From assembly GCF_025698545.1 (NCBI RefSeq), contig NC_068577.1, positions 2,265,501 through 2,329,500 of the forward strand: 64,000 bases of DNA, in the 5' to 3' direction. This stretch comes from Gossypium raimondii (lineage: Eukaryota > Streptophyta > Magnoliopsida > Malvales > Malvaceae). Below are positions 36,191-49,049 of the stretch, one piece after another (position 1 is the stretch's first letter; each line of letters begins with the position of its first letter). The translations under genes and the position numbers were made by a program. Below the pieces are notes generated by a model that had not been told where the DNA came from, ran no database searches, and saw only the letters and a program-made list of their open reading frames with translations.

Positions 36191-36857
36191 TTTAAAAAGA
36201 AAAAGAAAACTTCGATTTAAGGTGTTAAGTCACGACTTGAATAAATAACAAATATTAATATCTAAAATGTTTTCGATAATTTTTAGAGCATGTTAACTTA
36301 TATATTATTCAAATAATTAAAAATTCATAACTGTAATATAGATATATATCCGTATTAGATGTATTTTATTAATATAAAATACTAAATACGATTCAAAACT
36401 ATAACTTCCAAAAATTTCATGTGATGGTTTGATGATCAAATGTATTTATTACCCTAAGTATGGTCTAGATTCAAATTATACTATTTAAATCGATGTTTAA
36501 ATTTTACCTTATTATTATTATTAAAAAAAACCATAACTTCCAAAAATAAAAGCAACCAAGTTTTTGGTTTGGTCTAAAACAAACTTTTAAAAGAGATTTG
36601 GATGCCCAAATCACTTTTTTTTTTTTTTGTTAAGTTTTGCTTTAGCTGAAAAAAAAAAAGCTTCTTAAGGACTTTTAAAAAAAATGCTTAACAAACTATT
36701 TTATGACGTCATAAAATTTAGGCTAAATGTTGAATATGAATCTAAACCTTTCAAAGCCCCCTTTGTAGTAATCAAAAATTTGAGAGTGATGAAATAAAGA
36801 TTAAAAGTTTTCGAATTTACTCATAAAGATCAAATTTTTATATATTTATAAAGAAAA

Positions 36858-37643
36858 GGGTAAACTACAACCATGGTCACTTTTGTTTACCTTAGGTTAC
36901 GTTTTAGTCACTTATGTTTGAAACATTACGTTTTAGTCATTTACGTTATCATGTTGTAACATTTTAGTTACTGAGCCATTAATAGTCGTTAATGGTGTAA
37001 TGGTAAGCTGACATGGCACGTTAAATCATCATTTCAAACAAAATTTTAGGTTAAATTATACAATTGATTCCCATATTTTTTTCGTTTTAAGTAATTTAAT
37101 TTTTTTTTCTTTTATGTTCTTTAAACTTTCCTCTTTTTTTCCATTCTCATTTGTTTCTCCCTCTGTTTTCATACATTTCCCATTTCTTTTAACATATTAG
37201 GAAGTCGAATTGGCAAAAAAAAAAAGAAATAGGAAGTCGATTGTCATCATTTGCCTATAACCAAAACCCTATAACCAAAACCCATAAACCCATACCATGC
37301 TTCTTTCTTCACTACCAATTCGACTTCCTAGTATGTTAAAAGAAATAAAGAATGTAGAAAAACAGAGGGAGAAGCAGCAGAGAATGGAAAAAAAAAAGAA
37401 AAAAAAAAGAAAGTTAACAGAACATAAAAGAATTAAATTGCTCAAAACGAAAAATTATGGGGACCAATTGTATAATTTAACCTAAAGTTTTTGTTTGAAA
37501 TGATGATTTAACGTGTCACGTCAGCTTACCATTACACCATTAACGACAATTAACGGCTCAGTGACTAAAATGTTACAACACGATAACGTAAGTGACTAAA
37601 ATGTAACATTTCAAACAAAAGTGACCATGGATGTAGTTTTCCC
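36858..37643. mobile_element. Mutator-like non-autonomous TIR element
   Basis: A 786-bp element with arms of about 190 bp. The left end reads GGGTAAACTACAACCATGG and the right end, reverse complemented, reads GGGAAAACTACATCCATGG. It is flanked by a perfect 9-bp direct repeat, TAAAGAAAA, at 36849-36857 and 37644-37652. Long arms with a 9-bp target duplication are the mark of the Mutator superfamily. No transposase is inside. Confidence 0.8.
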
Positions 37644-37652
37644 TAAAGAAAA

Positions 37653-39395
37653 ACTTATTAATAATTATGTAATAAATGTTTACTTTTTATAATTATTAAA
37701 TTTATAATTATATGATTATTTTAATTATTTATTTAATAATTATTTGAAATAGGAATGAAAAGAAAAAAAAGATATATTTGTAAAATGAGGTTTCATCGAA
37801 ATAACTAAACTCATTTACCTTCAGTGGAAAATTCATCCTCCAAGGTCTAAAAACACGCGGACCTTAGATTAGTCAAACAAAACTTTGCACGACAATCGAG
37901 GGAAAAATTGTACTAAAACGCACCAAACGGAACCTTACTCAATAGGGCTAAGGTTTATTGTACTTGTGTTGTTGTTCTTTAGCTATAATGGTGTAAAAAG
38001 AATGAACCATAGATACGATTTCCCTTAGAGTCATGGTTATTGAACATAATAATTTTGTTATATATGTTTTATTGGTCATTAAATGTAAAATGGTTTTTCC
38101 TTAGTCCTTATTTGAGCAAGTGCATTAATTTTTATTTATATGACAGTTTTGAACCCAAATTCAGAATTGTTTGAATAGTTTTTGACTGTTACGTTTTGAT
38201 GCAAAATTTGCACAACGCATTGGGGATTGTCCATGTGAATCGTAATCACCCACATTATTGAGGGTGAGGAGTTACAGAAATTCCGACGAGTTGCTTCCCT
38301 TCAATTAAATTATGAATACTACTGGGTGGCCAGTTGCTACTAAACTCAGTCACCCTCTGCAGATCAATTCACATTGGTTAATCTAGTACATGTTGATAAG
38401 AAATGGTCCCCTTCCCTCCGTTAAATACATGACCTGCACAAGGAAGTCGGGACCATAATACGCTACTTCCTTGAACTCACCCTTGTCAAATCAACTTTCA
38501 TTTTAAACACCCGTCTATTCACATATGGAGTCTGGCTGCTATTATAATTACTTTGCAAAATTCTAGGGCCACTTTGATGATATGATTCCACCTCCCTTCC
38601 TACTCATAGCCCCTGCATCACCTTTGTCTACATTATTATTATTATTATTATTATTATCCACGCTTACTTCGTCCGGAACTTGGGAAACCCACGCATATAT
38701 ATTATATCTATTATATAAATATAAAATCCTTAAAAACATGAAAAATAACACAACCCAAGTTATCAAATATGCACCTACATTTTATATTGGAGTTGTTCTC
38801 AACGTGCAAGTATCCCTGCCTACTACATTTATCCCAAAATATGATCCTACATAGACCTTTTCTTTAAACCTCCAAATATATGGATAAATATTGAAAGAAA
38901 AAGATACTCTCGCAACCCGAGTTCAAATAACATGTTATCATTGTGATTACATAAGACTCGGACGATAAGGGGGGTAATGCCACAAGTGATTAGCATAAGT
39001 AGATATAAGATCATTTTATTCCAACTCTTAAAAGTCGGACTCGTTTCTGAACAAGACTTGAAGTAGACGCGAAGGAATGCATTTGGGGAGTAGGGAGGGA
39101 TAGTAATACTTAAACCTTTGTATAAAGAGCAATAACTCTCGCAAGCCAACAATTTCATCAGTCTCTACAAAATTGGAGGGTAAACCAAAGACCCATGTAT
39201 ATATAAAACCCCAGTATCAAGACTAGACAATATCCTCTTTTGGTGTGGACTGTGGTATCTCATGTATATGTTACATCCTGCTGCCTGTTTCACGAATAAT
39301 CTGAGCGGTTTTTCATATATTTCCCATTTAGGATAAGAAGCACCAAATTAATGCAATAGAACTTTTCTATGATATTCACCTTTTATTGTTCTGAA
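37653..39395. other. Intergenic downstream of POD1/TAPT1
   Basis: A (TTA)n microsatellite lies at 38632-38657. A partial inverted repeat, ATGGTCCCCTTCC (near 38404) versus GGAAGTCGGGACCAT, is too short to call. No gene recognised. Confidence 0.4.
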
Positions 39396-42300
39396 TCAGT
39401 CGAAGTGAAGATGGTGTTTTCTTTTACGACACCTATTAACATACCAAGTTGCATGTTTCTGTAGGCCCATCCCGATCATTACTTTTAGGCTTGTGAGCAT
39501 GACATAGGTTACTGAAATCAAGAAAATGATCCAAAAAAGTCTCCACGGCAAGGGGCTGTATGGGAGGTGAGCAGCATATACTGGAGTCAGCACTCGAATG
39601 ACCTTAAGAAACAAAACCAAGAAAATAATAATTAATTTGAAATACTTCTGTAATGAGCATCTTTTTAAAGCAAGAAATTCAACATAGAGAATACTGGTCA
39701 ACCAGAAATTGAACAATATCTTTTTTTAATATGGTTAATTTCGTGCTTTTCCCTCACATTTTACTGCCTAGCATCTAATACATTCCAAAACCAATATCTT
39801 ATCACTTCCATTGAACTGTATAACCGATGAACATCTGTCAGCTTTTTCCCCATGACATTATTTGCAATTTTTTCCCAATGTAAACAATAAACAAAATGAA
39901 GGAAAAGGGGGAGAGTGGAGGAAGGAGCAAAGAAAACAATTGAACAAAGTATTAACCGGTTCTTACCACACAAGCTGGAGCAAGAGGAACAAAAGTGAGA
40001 TTTTTCTTGCTGTCTTCAGTTTGCATATTTAAAGTCTGAAAATGTTGGCATCGTGTTACTTTAAAAGTTAATAAAACAAGTTAAAAGAAGATTTTTTACC
40101 CTATCAATAAAACAGCTAATTAACGAAAGGGAAAAGAAAAAGTACAAGGGAGGGAAATATGGCAAAAGAAATGATATACAAGAATAACTTTTGTTCCCAA
40201 AATGACAGGTTTGGGGGAGATTTATCAAGAATCCATCACTTAAAGAAGCATGTACCTGCTTGCAGAGACCTTCAAGAAATTCCGAGTATTCAATGGGCTT
40301 TATACCATTGAATTTGGCAAGGAATGAATGTTTTATGATATCAATTAACATTTCACAAAAGAAAACCACAAATGCATTCTGCAGAGTTCATAAAGGAAAT
40401 CATGAGCAAGCCATACAAAGTCCTGTAAAGTACTTATGATAAGAAAATATCTGCAAACATAGAGTACCATGATTTTTTATGGTGTACTTACAAAAAGAAA
40501 GCTTTCAAACCAAGGACCCTGAGCTTCCAAAATATTTTGAGCTAATACGAATAAGAGAAATGCTGAAATGTGGAATCTCTCTACTGAATCTGATAGGGAA
40601 AATAATTCAATAGTTTATATTTGAACAAAAAGACCACAGAGATTAGCAACATGACAAAAAGAAAATGCAGACAAACAATGCAGATAATATGTTTCTAATA
40701 ATGATTTATTTTCCATGAGTTCCTTGTGGAACTGGTATGTGCTCAAGTTGGTTATTATACACTAACTAATACATGGATTGTGCTTCTTGTTCTTTCTAAC
40801 TAATATTTCAATTAGTATGGCAGTAAAATGAACATGAAAGGAAAATGTTGTCAATATTTCCCTAGAGATAAATAAAAACCATGATCAGGAAAATGTTACA
40901 GTGATGGCTCTTTTTGCAGTTTAAATTCAGCAAGTGTCCAAATTATGATCAGGCAGTCACAAATGCTATAAAAAGAAATGCACAAAGGAACAACTCACCT
41001 GCATATGCGAGATTGTGGATGTTATCCTTGCTAAAGCGCTTAAAGACATTGCTTTTTATCTCAGCAAAGTTGTTGGATACCAGCAAAGCAAATAGTGCGT
41101 TATTATGAGCAACGATGCAAGTTGATAAAGCAATTGCCTGAGCTAATAAAATAAAAGAATGAAGAAGTAATAATAGTCAAAGAAACAAATTGAACAAGAA
41201 TATTTAAGAGGGGGGCGGAGAGAGAGAGAGAACATTGCTTAAATATAAGGATATTTGAGAAAGCCATAGCCAATGCTTGGTCAGAAACAAATCTACGGAT
41301 CCAGAATTTCATGTTTTCCTGAGAGCAAGTTGCTAGTCCTTCTGCAGAATTAAATAGGGTTTCAAACACATCTCCACCAAAACTTTGGCATAATTTATCA
41401 ATTATCTGCACATGGACACAAAAAACAGTGTTACATAGAATTCAGCCAGAATACCAGCCAAAATATACAAGCAAAATTCAGTGGAATCAAAGCGGATGAC
41501 AGAAGAACACACACTAGTTTCTTATGGTAGAAAAAGATCCTACAACAGATGTATAAAATAAATGAAACCATAAACGTCATTTAACAGTCATGGATCCAGA
41601 AGAATATCTCTAGAAGACTATCTAATATTTAAATATTCCAGATGAAAAGATCTTATTTAAGCATAAGCAGGCATGCTAAGCAAGCTCCAAATCCTTGACC
41701 TTAATCCCTTGCTTTGAGATAGCCTTCACATAGAAGTTCTGTATTTCTCCCTCGGAAAAGAAATTTCCCAACTCACAACTTTAAAAATAAACAACTGTTT
41801 TGACAAAAGTCACTTATCAAGTTCAATGACTAAAAGGCTGGAAGCTAAAATTTCTCATTTTCAATATGTTAAAGAACATTTGCTTCTCAACATGTAGAAA
41901 CATGTCACTCTCTATCCCTTCCCAAGGTTTTCCAAGTCTTATCATCATGTTCCATTGACCACCTTAGCAGCTGCCTATCCACTAAAGTTGGGTGTCTCAT
42001 TACTAGAAATACCAATGTGAGCTCCAATTATAGACACCACTGAGGTACCACGTTGTAATCACCATGAGTCTATTAGGCTCTAGCATTACTAGAGTGGAAG
42101 ACAAAAAAATCAGTAGATAGCTTAATTCACAGTAAATATTGAGCCTCTGATATAAGCTCTTAAATGCATGCACATCATTGAATCACTCAAAGTAATTGAA
42201 AAAGTATTCAGGTTCAGCTGTTCATTCTCACCTCCAACACATTGTAGATCATATAGAGTTTGATTGTTCCTTGACCACGAATCATGTGATATATTAGACT

Positions 42301-45104
42301 GATATCTGGGAAGACAAAAACTAAAATTAGAGAATAAAACCACATATGAAAACAGTATTACTTGTTAAACTCTCTCAGTCCATTAGTGGTAGAGCACTAA
42401 TTAAGCCTCAAAATCTTAACAAGCACCAATGATATGGATATTTTTAATGATCGTCTATTACAAACATACAGGCAGTGATATGTCCTGCCATACCTGTTTG
42501 GCCCAGGAGAATGACTCCACATGCTAGAACAAGAAAGCAGCCAAAATCACACAGCTCTGCTGCAGAAAGCCTCTTGAACTGCCTGCCACAAACATGGTTA
42601 GGTTATTTTGCAATCATTGCAAGACACAATAACTGCAGGATGTGCCAAAAAAGAAGAATATGATGATTTCATATATGGCCTGAAAGAAACAAATGTTGGT
42701 AAAACAAAAGAAGCATAAGGAGAAATAATATTTTTTTGTGCACGAACTCTAAAAATGATGCCAGACATTATGCCAGCCTTATTGAAACTTCCAAAAGAAA
42801 GCATGAGTCGTAATTCTAATAGAATCCTTCTACTACTTCAACGAAAAACTTAAAAGAGAAAAGGCAGAATTGTTTCGACATAAATTCGCCACAAGCATGG
42901 GGATGCAAATCATATGAACCAAAGTATGTATAAATCTGAGTGTGTGAGTGTGTGTGTGTGTGTGTGTGTGTATACAATATATATAATAGCTAACCTTGCA
43001 GTCAGGAACCTCCAAAGCTTAATCAGAATCCTTGTTGGCATGATAGTTAACAAGGACAGAAATGCATCAAAGCAGACAAAGAATCCAACATCTATAAGCT
43101 GAAATAAGATTGCCGCACTTGAGAATGTTTCAAAAAAAAAACAATGTTACAACAAAATAAATCAATTTGATTAAGCAATCCACAAGAAATAGAACAATAA
43201 TTCAGCATTTTAACAAAAATAGAGTAGACATAGTTACCAGATGAGGCAAAAAGAAAAATCCAAGAAACAATGAATATAGTAAGTGCACGCAAACTTGTTA
43301 CTGATAATGTGATGAGGTACAGGTAGAGATTACCAACAAATCCATCTATTCTTTTTCTTTTTGACTCTCCTATTTTATCCACATCAAAGAAGGGAAAGCT
43401 AATATTACCACTTCACATCTCCATGGCAAGCGGAAGATAGTATCATACACTCGCTCTCGTTCTTTCTCACTACCAAGTGTTGTGGTCCTCCGCAATGAAT
43501 TTCCACTATACATTTCATCCAAAAAGTACTTTGCCGGTGATTTGTGCACTGCATAAAGATCTGAAATGCATAAAATCAAAATAAGAATATGTCTTAAACT
43601 TACATTTACATGAAACATAACTGAAATAAACAAGAGAATGCAGATATAATATAATGCTCAGTTTCGCTAAATATACGCTCAATCAGCCCCAATTTAAGGT
43701 CAGAATTCTTTTATATCTTAACTCTATAGAAAATTCTGCCAACTAGTTAGACTATATGTGAAAAATCCTAACTTCCTGGATCCAACATAACTTTTACATG
43801 ATTCTGTCGGTGTAGGCTCCGAAACTATAGAAGGGGGTTAAAACTTTAATATATATATATATACACATATGCACTAGGCAATAAACATAAATATAGCAGT
43901 GCAGCATGCAAAAACCTCAGCCATATGAGTCATGCATATGTAGCTTTCCCTTTCTAGTTATGTAAATTATGACGCACAGTTTTGCTACAAGTTTGTTGTT
44001 AAATATGCCAACAGAACTATGCCTCACTCACAAGAACTACTCGAGGTCAAGCCTTGCAAATTTCTGGATTTGACTCAACTAGGGTTTATGAAGAGGCTTG
44101 GTGGACATCAGACCTTGTGTTCTAAAAACTCTAGAACGGAAAGAACCACTTTAGTGAATTATACTTATTACATTAAAAATTAATACATTATATTCAATAA
44201 AAATCTCCTTATCAGAGTTCCAAGCCATCAATTATGATCATGTCAACAACTAGTAATACTAACATATGAGTGACACTCTACCATCAACCATGATCGCTGA
44301 TATAGCCAATTCATTGTAATAATAGTCTTCTTGAATTCTTAATTGCCTCTCTTGAATAGATTAGAAAACACTGATTAAAGTCAACATTTGAGCATTCTAT
44401 TTATATTCGTCCATATCTCTTCTACCATGTTCCATGCACCAAAACACATTTCCATAAAATGTTCAATAGAAAGATGTTTATAAAAGAACGGAGATGCATA
44501 AACGCTCACAATTAGGATCCTCAGACATAAGCCGCTTCCAATCCAAAGACTCAGCTGTGTCCAACTTATTCGCCACGTTCCCATTAACCACGGGCTGAGG
44601 CTGTGCCGGGGGTAACGGCTCCTTCGAACCATTCATCTCCGCACGATCCTCTTCCGCCCTGGACGCCACCGCTGCCATCTCCTCTCCTCCGCCAATGACA
44701 TTCCGCTGCCTCAATTCCCCAAAACCACAAACATTTTGACACACGCTTTCCTCCACAACCACAACGCTCGCGCTGCCAACGCAACTGATCCTGTTAACGT
44801 TCCCGTTATCTCTGATCCCATAATTCTCGGAAGTCGACTCCACTAAGGTACCACTGCTATCGTTCCCACACTGTTCCGCCACCGGATCTTCCGAAATTAC
44901 CGGGGAATCAGCTATAGCCTCCTTCCTCTTCTTCTGTTTCTTCTTCTTCCGACTATTGCGGGACGGCTTAGCGACGCCGCTTTGGAGTCCGATTGGATCT
45001 GAAGTCGACCGATACAACAAAGATCGGTCATCTTCTTCTAAAGATCTAGTTTTGCCTAAAATCTCGAAAGAGAGCTTTCTATTACCTGACGATCTCAACG
45101 CCAT
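39396..45104 (-). CDS. POD1: POD1/TAPT1-family ER membrane protein
   Basis: Eleven exons: 45104-44510, 43560-43409, 43098-42995, 42582-42494, 42305-42232, 41405-41255, 41166-40999, 40589-40492, 40378-40256, 40035-39967, 39602-39396. They total 1830 nt and 609 aa. Ten-intron phases are all consistent, and intron 6 is best read as AT-AC. The first about 198 residues are soluble and low in complexity, with a lysine/arginine stretch (residues 52-61). From YLYAVHKSPAKYFLDEMYSG onward the TAPT1-type multi-pass domain begins, with RVYDTIFRLPWRCEV, FGGDVFETLFNSAEGLA, HSFLAKFNGIKP and VIRVLTPVYAAHLPYSPLPW. In Arabidopsis POD1 acts in the ER with calreticulin 3 and is needed for pollen-tube response to ovule cues and embryo patterning (family knowledge). 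Function here is inferred by homology. Confidence 0.92.
41167..41254 (-). other. Putative U12-type AT-AC intron in POD1/TAPT1 gene
   Basis: On the minus strand exon 6 ends TTCTCAA and the intron opens ATATCCTTA (8 of 9 bases of the U12 donor consensus). A branch-like TTCTTTGAC precedes the 3' end by about 10 nt, and the intron closes with ATTATTAC. No GT-AG pair nearby restores the family sequence LHSFILLAQAI in frame, whereas this one does. Intron length is 88 nt. Confidence 0.78.
42939..42972. repeat. (GT)n microsatellite in a POD1 intron
   Basis: An interrupted then uninterrupted TG run in intron 3. Confidence 0.9.
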
Positions 45105-45584
45105 GGTGGCTATGCAATCATCTGAGAGAAATCTAGAAAAGGAACAAACAAAAAATATATAAATAACAAAAATTTGAAAAAAATGAAGATTTTTGTTTAA
45201 TTAATTATTTTGTTTGTTTGGATTTGGTTTATTTTTACGTTGAATGGAGGAAGTGGGAACTCTCAAGTTTTTTTTTGGCTTCCCATTTGGTTTCACCTTT
45301 CAAGGTAATGTGTTTGATGATGTTCCACCTCACGAGCCATTGGCGCCAGTGACGACCTTGGTCAAATCACCTTCTTACACGTAATATCTTTCTTTCCTTA
45401 ATAGAATATCACCTTTACCTTAATTACTGTTTACCACCTCAACTTTCAAATTTTAGTTTAATTAGTCCTTCGTATGTAAAAACTATCACAACCGTCTTGT
45501 ATGACAATCTGGCTGTGGTGAATACTATTTTAGAATTTTTATGGACATTTTTAAAATCTATTGAATTTTTAATACTTTTTAAAA

Positions 45585-45831
45585 AGGAAGCAGAAGAGAA
45601 TAAAAATAAAGAAAAATGAAAGTTAAAAGAACATAAAAGAAAAAATTAAATTGCTCAAAATGAAAAAATATAGTGACCGATTGTATAAATTGACCTAAAA
45701 TTGAAATAATGATTTAACGTGTCACATCAACTTACCGTTACATCGTTAATGGCTCAATGACTAAAATGTTAACGTAAATGATTAAAATATAACTTGAGAT
45801 AAACAATAATGACTACTTTGATAGATTACCC
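45585..45831. mobile_element. Half element of the Mutator-like TIR family
   Basis: GAACATAAAAGAA, AATTAAATTGCTCAAAA, TGATTTAACGTGTCAC and the end ATAGATTACCC match the interior and right arm of the element at 36858-37643. The left arm is missing. Confidence 0.6.
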
Positions 45832-47600
45832 TTTTATAAATTGAAGATCAATAATAAAAATAAAAGAGCCAAAGTGACTAACAAAAATATTAGAGACTTA
45901 AAAATATCACATAAGTGCATGTATTCTTCAGAAATTTAAATTTTAGTCTTTGTACTTTTATTTTTCGAATAATGATTCGAATCTAGGTCTTTATTAGGGT
46001 ATATGAGCATCCGATCAATAGGTCTCAACTTGGATTCTTATTTTTAAAAATTTAGTCTCTACTTATCAAAATTCAAATTTTAGGTCTATTAACATTGTTA
46101 AAACTATTTTATTAAATTTAGGTTTATTACAACGTTATTTTTTAGTCACATGCCTACCAAGTGAGTTTTTTTTACTTCAACAAATTTAACAAAAAATAAT
46201 AGTTTAAGAATTTGACCTTAATTTAGAAATCTAAAAATAAAGGGACTAAATTCTTATAAATAAATATATAATGACTAAATTTCAAATTTGTTAAAATTAC
46301 AGGGACTTATGACACATTTTAACCAAATTATTATTATTCCTTAATTAATAATCGATCAGGCTTTAAAGAAATGGATGGTTCATTATTCTTTATGATAGCA
46401 GATTTCATGATATCTATTATAGGATACTATATATATATATATAAGCAAAGGCCTTCCTTAGATGACACATGTCTCACTTTTTCTTTTCTTTTCTTTTTCA
46501 TTATATAACAAAATGGTCAAATATCATTTTGGTCCCTCTATTGTGCCTATGATTAAGATTTAATCTTTATTTTTAATTTCTTAAATAATTTGGTCCTTAT
46601 ATTTTATAATATTATCAATTAGTCCAAATAATTAATATTATAGGATAAAATCATAACTATACATGAACTTTAATTTTGTGCAATTATACACTTTAAACTT
46701 TAATTTTAGTTCAAATGTATACAAAACCTTTGATTTTGATTCAATTGTACGCATTAGAAGAAATGAATACATCAATTTTTTTATATTGTACAAGTAAAAT
46801 TATATGTAATATGTAAACACAAAATGGTGTTATATCGATAATGATGTTAGTGGTTTGTGAAAATTGAATAAAAATCAAGATGTCATTTATAAAATTGCAC
46901 GAAAATCAAAGTTCATGTATAACATTGCACATTAAATCAAGTTCATATGTAATCTTGAGATTTATCACTAATATTATTGACTACTCAAATTAAAATTTTA
47001 CATTATTTTTTAAAATAAAGTGCTATTCTAATAACAAAGTATTTTCTTTTAAATCCACATTAAATACCAAAATTATTAATCGTGCTAATTATTTGAACTA
47101 ACTAATATCATAGTTTTTTTTCCTCTCTTTTTTCAATCATTATAAAATAATGATAAATTTTCGTTTCAATCTATTTATTATACTCACAATATTTATTCTT
47201 TATATTTTAATTTGATATAACATGATCATCTATTTTTATGTGATAATTTTTACTATCATAGCCCAGAAAATGTTTTTTTTTTTAAATTTCGTAAGGCACC
47301 AATCGGAGCAAACCCAATAAATAATTCTTCGTATCCTGTAGACCTATTAAAGTGATAGACGTTGGTCATAGTTTTAAAACTACTTCATACCCAAAATAAC
47401 GATTGAACCCTCAACCACTAATAAAAACTTGAGAGAACCTTACTCTATAATCATCATTTTATTGGTAAGGGGTTAAGGGCATACATATACAATTAACAAA
47501 GTTGGTAGCAATGCATCTCGATTAGATCTTTTGTCTCACAAAATGATAATCGATCTCTATATGTTTAGCTCTCTAATGAAACATTGGATTTGAAGGGATA
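45832..47600. repeat. AT-rich intergenic with two foldback units
   Basis: About 45940-46325 is a foldback with TTTAGTCTCTACTTATC-type words inverted at the right. About 46515-47125 has nested inverted pairs, for example ATACATGAACTTTAATTTTG near 46662 against CAAAGTTCATGTAT near 46908. No gene. Confidence 0.4.
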
Positions 47601-47689
47601 TATAGTGCGGTTTGGTTATTATATATTAACTTCATTGGGCTAGCAACCTCTTATATCAACTCTTGAAGCAACTGCTGTAACTAGATTAG

Positions 47690-48400
47690 CTCACAAGTGG
47701 CTAGGCTCATTTCTCGATATTCCACTTCTACACTTGGTCTTACCACAACATGTTTTTTTGCTTTTCCACGAAATTAAATTACTATCAAAGAGAACACAAT
47801 ATCCTGAAGTGGAACATCTAAATATCCAATCACCTATGAATTCCCATGATCTTCATATAACATACCTTCTTCATGAGAATTTTTTATGTGCCAAAGAATA
47901 CACATTGTCGCATTCTAGTGACTATCACAAAGACTCTGAAGGAATTGACTAATTACACTCACTGCAAGGAGATACTCGGTCGAGTGATGATAAGATAATT
48001 AAATTTCCAACCAATCATCGATATTGACTAAGATCTTTTAAAGACTTTCCTTGGTCTGTAACAAGTTTGACATTAGGATCCACTGGTCTATAATTTAACA
48101 TCCCTATTTCCTCCAAAATATTCGAAGCATATTTTTACTGGGAAATAATAATACTTATTTTAGATTGAGTAATCTCAACACAAAGAAAGTATTTCATCTT
48201 TGTCTGAATATGATCCAAAAGATGTTGCTCGAGACGTGACATACCTTAATGACCATCTTCTATAATATCAATGTCATTAACATATGTAACAAAATAGATA
48301 CACTTGCTGTGACTGTTGTGATGATAAAAAAACTAAATGATCTGTTTCACTTCGTTTCATCCCAAACTCCTTAACAACAGCTCGAAAATAGATGATTTTA
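47690..48400 (-). pseudogene. Ty1-copia pol relic
   Basis: On the minus strand the reverse-transcriptase catalytic block reads VTYVNDIDIIEDGH, where the second motif residue is Asn instead of the family Asp. It is followed by a stop and SRLEQHLLDHIQ, MKYFLCVEITQSK. Downstream is the RNase H block YCVLFDSNLISWKSKK, a frameshift in an A run, then SVEVEYREM. Order and motifs are those of copia pol. Stops and the altered catalytic residue show it is inactive. No LTRs found. Confidence 0.75.
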
Positions 48401-49049
48401 GCTTTAGAAAAAAATTTTAAAAAAAGGTATTGCTTGGATTGTTTTCCATCTTGTGTGTGCTTATTTTCTTTAAAAACGAAGTGTTGAGAACGAAAAAATA
48501 AAAAGGTATATAATTTTCATGATATCACCAAGTTTCCACCAAATTTGAATGAGACGATTGCATTATAAATAAATATTGTGTTTATAATAAGAAATAAAGA
48601 ACGTTTTATTTATATGTATATATATATATTAAAGTTTCTTATTCAAGTTTGGTCAGTCCAGTTTAAAGACTACTTTCATTATTTAAATAATAATATGTAA
48701 AACAAAATTTATAATCAAATTTTAAAAAAAATTATAAGTCTGGCTAGTGGCTAGTAACCCAAACCTCTAAACAAAGTGCAGAGGCAAAGTCATTGGTGCT
48801 ATGGGTAGCTGACACACCTTCTTTGGGGCGGCTTTACATTCATTAAAAAATGACTTAATTAAATCAAGACAAGGACTCGAAATGGCAAACCCACTTTGAA
48901 CACTTTTCTATAGGCCTTGTATTGACCAGTTTGCTTCAGCAAAGAAACAGGATGAAAAAGAAAAGAATAATGGGAACTATGTACTTCAATCTATGTCTTT
49001 TGTACATTGAATTGTAATCTGTAAAATTATAACCAAAACTTTTTTTTCC
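48401..49049. other. Intergenic downstream of PUB21-like gene
   Basis: AT-rich; includes the presumed 3' UTR of the U-box gene. Nothing else recognised. Confidence 0.4.

Noticed and set aside
38400-38460. Possible small hairpin (ATGGTCCCCTTCC with GGAAGTCGGGACCAT)
   Set aside because: The pairing is short and interrupted, and neither arm matches a miRNA family I know.
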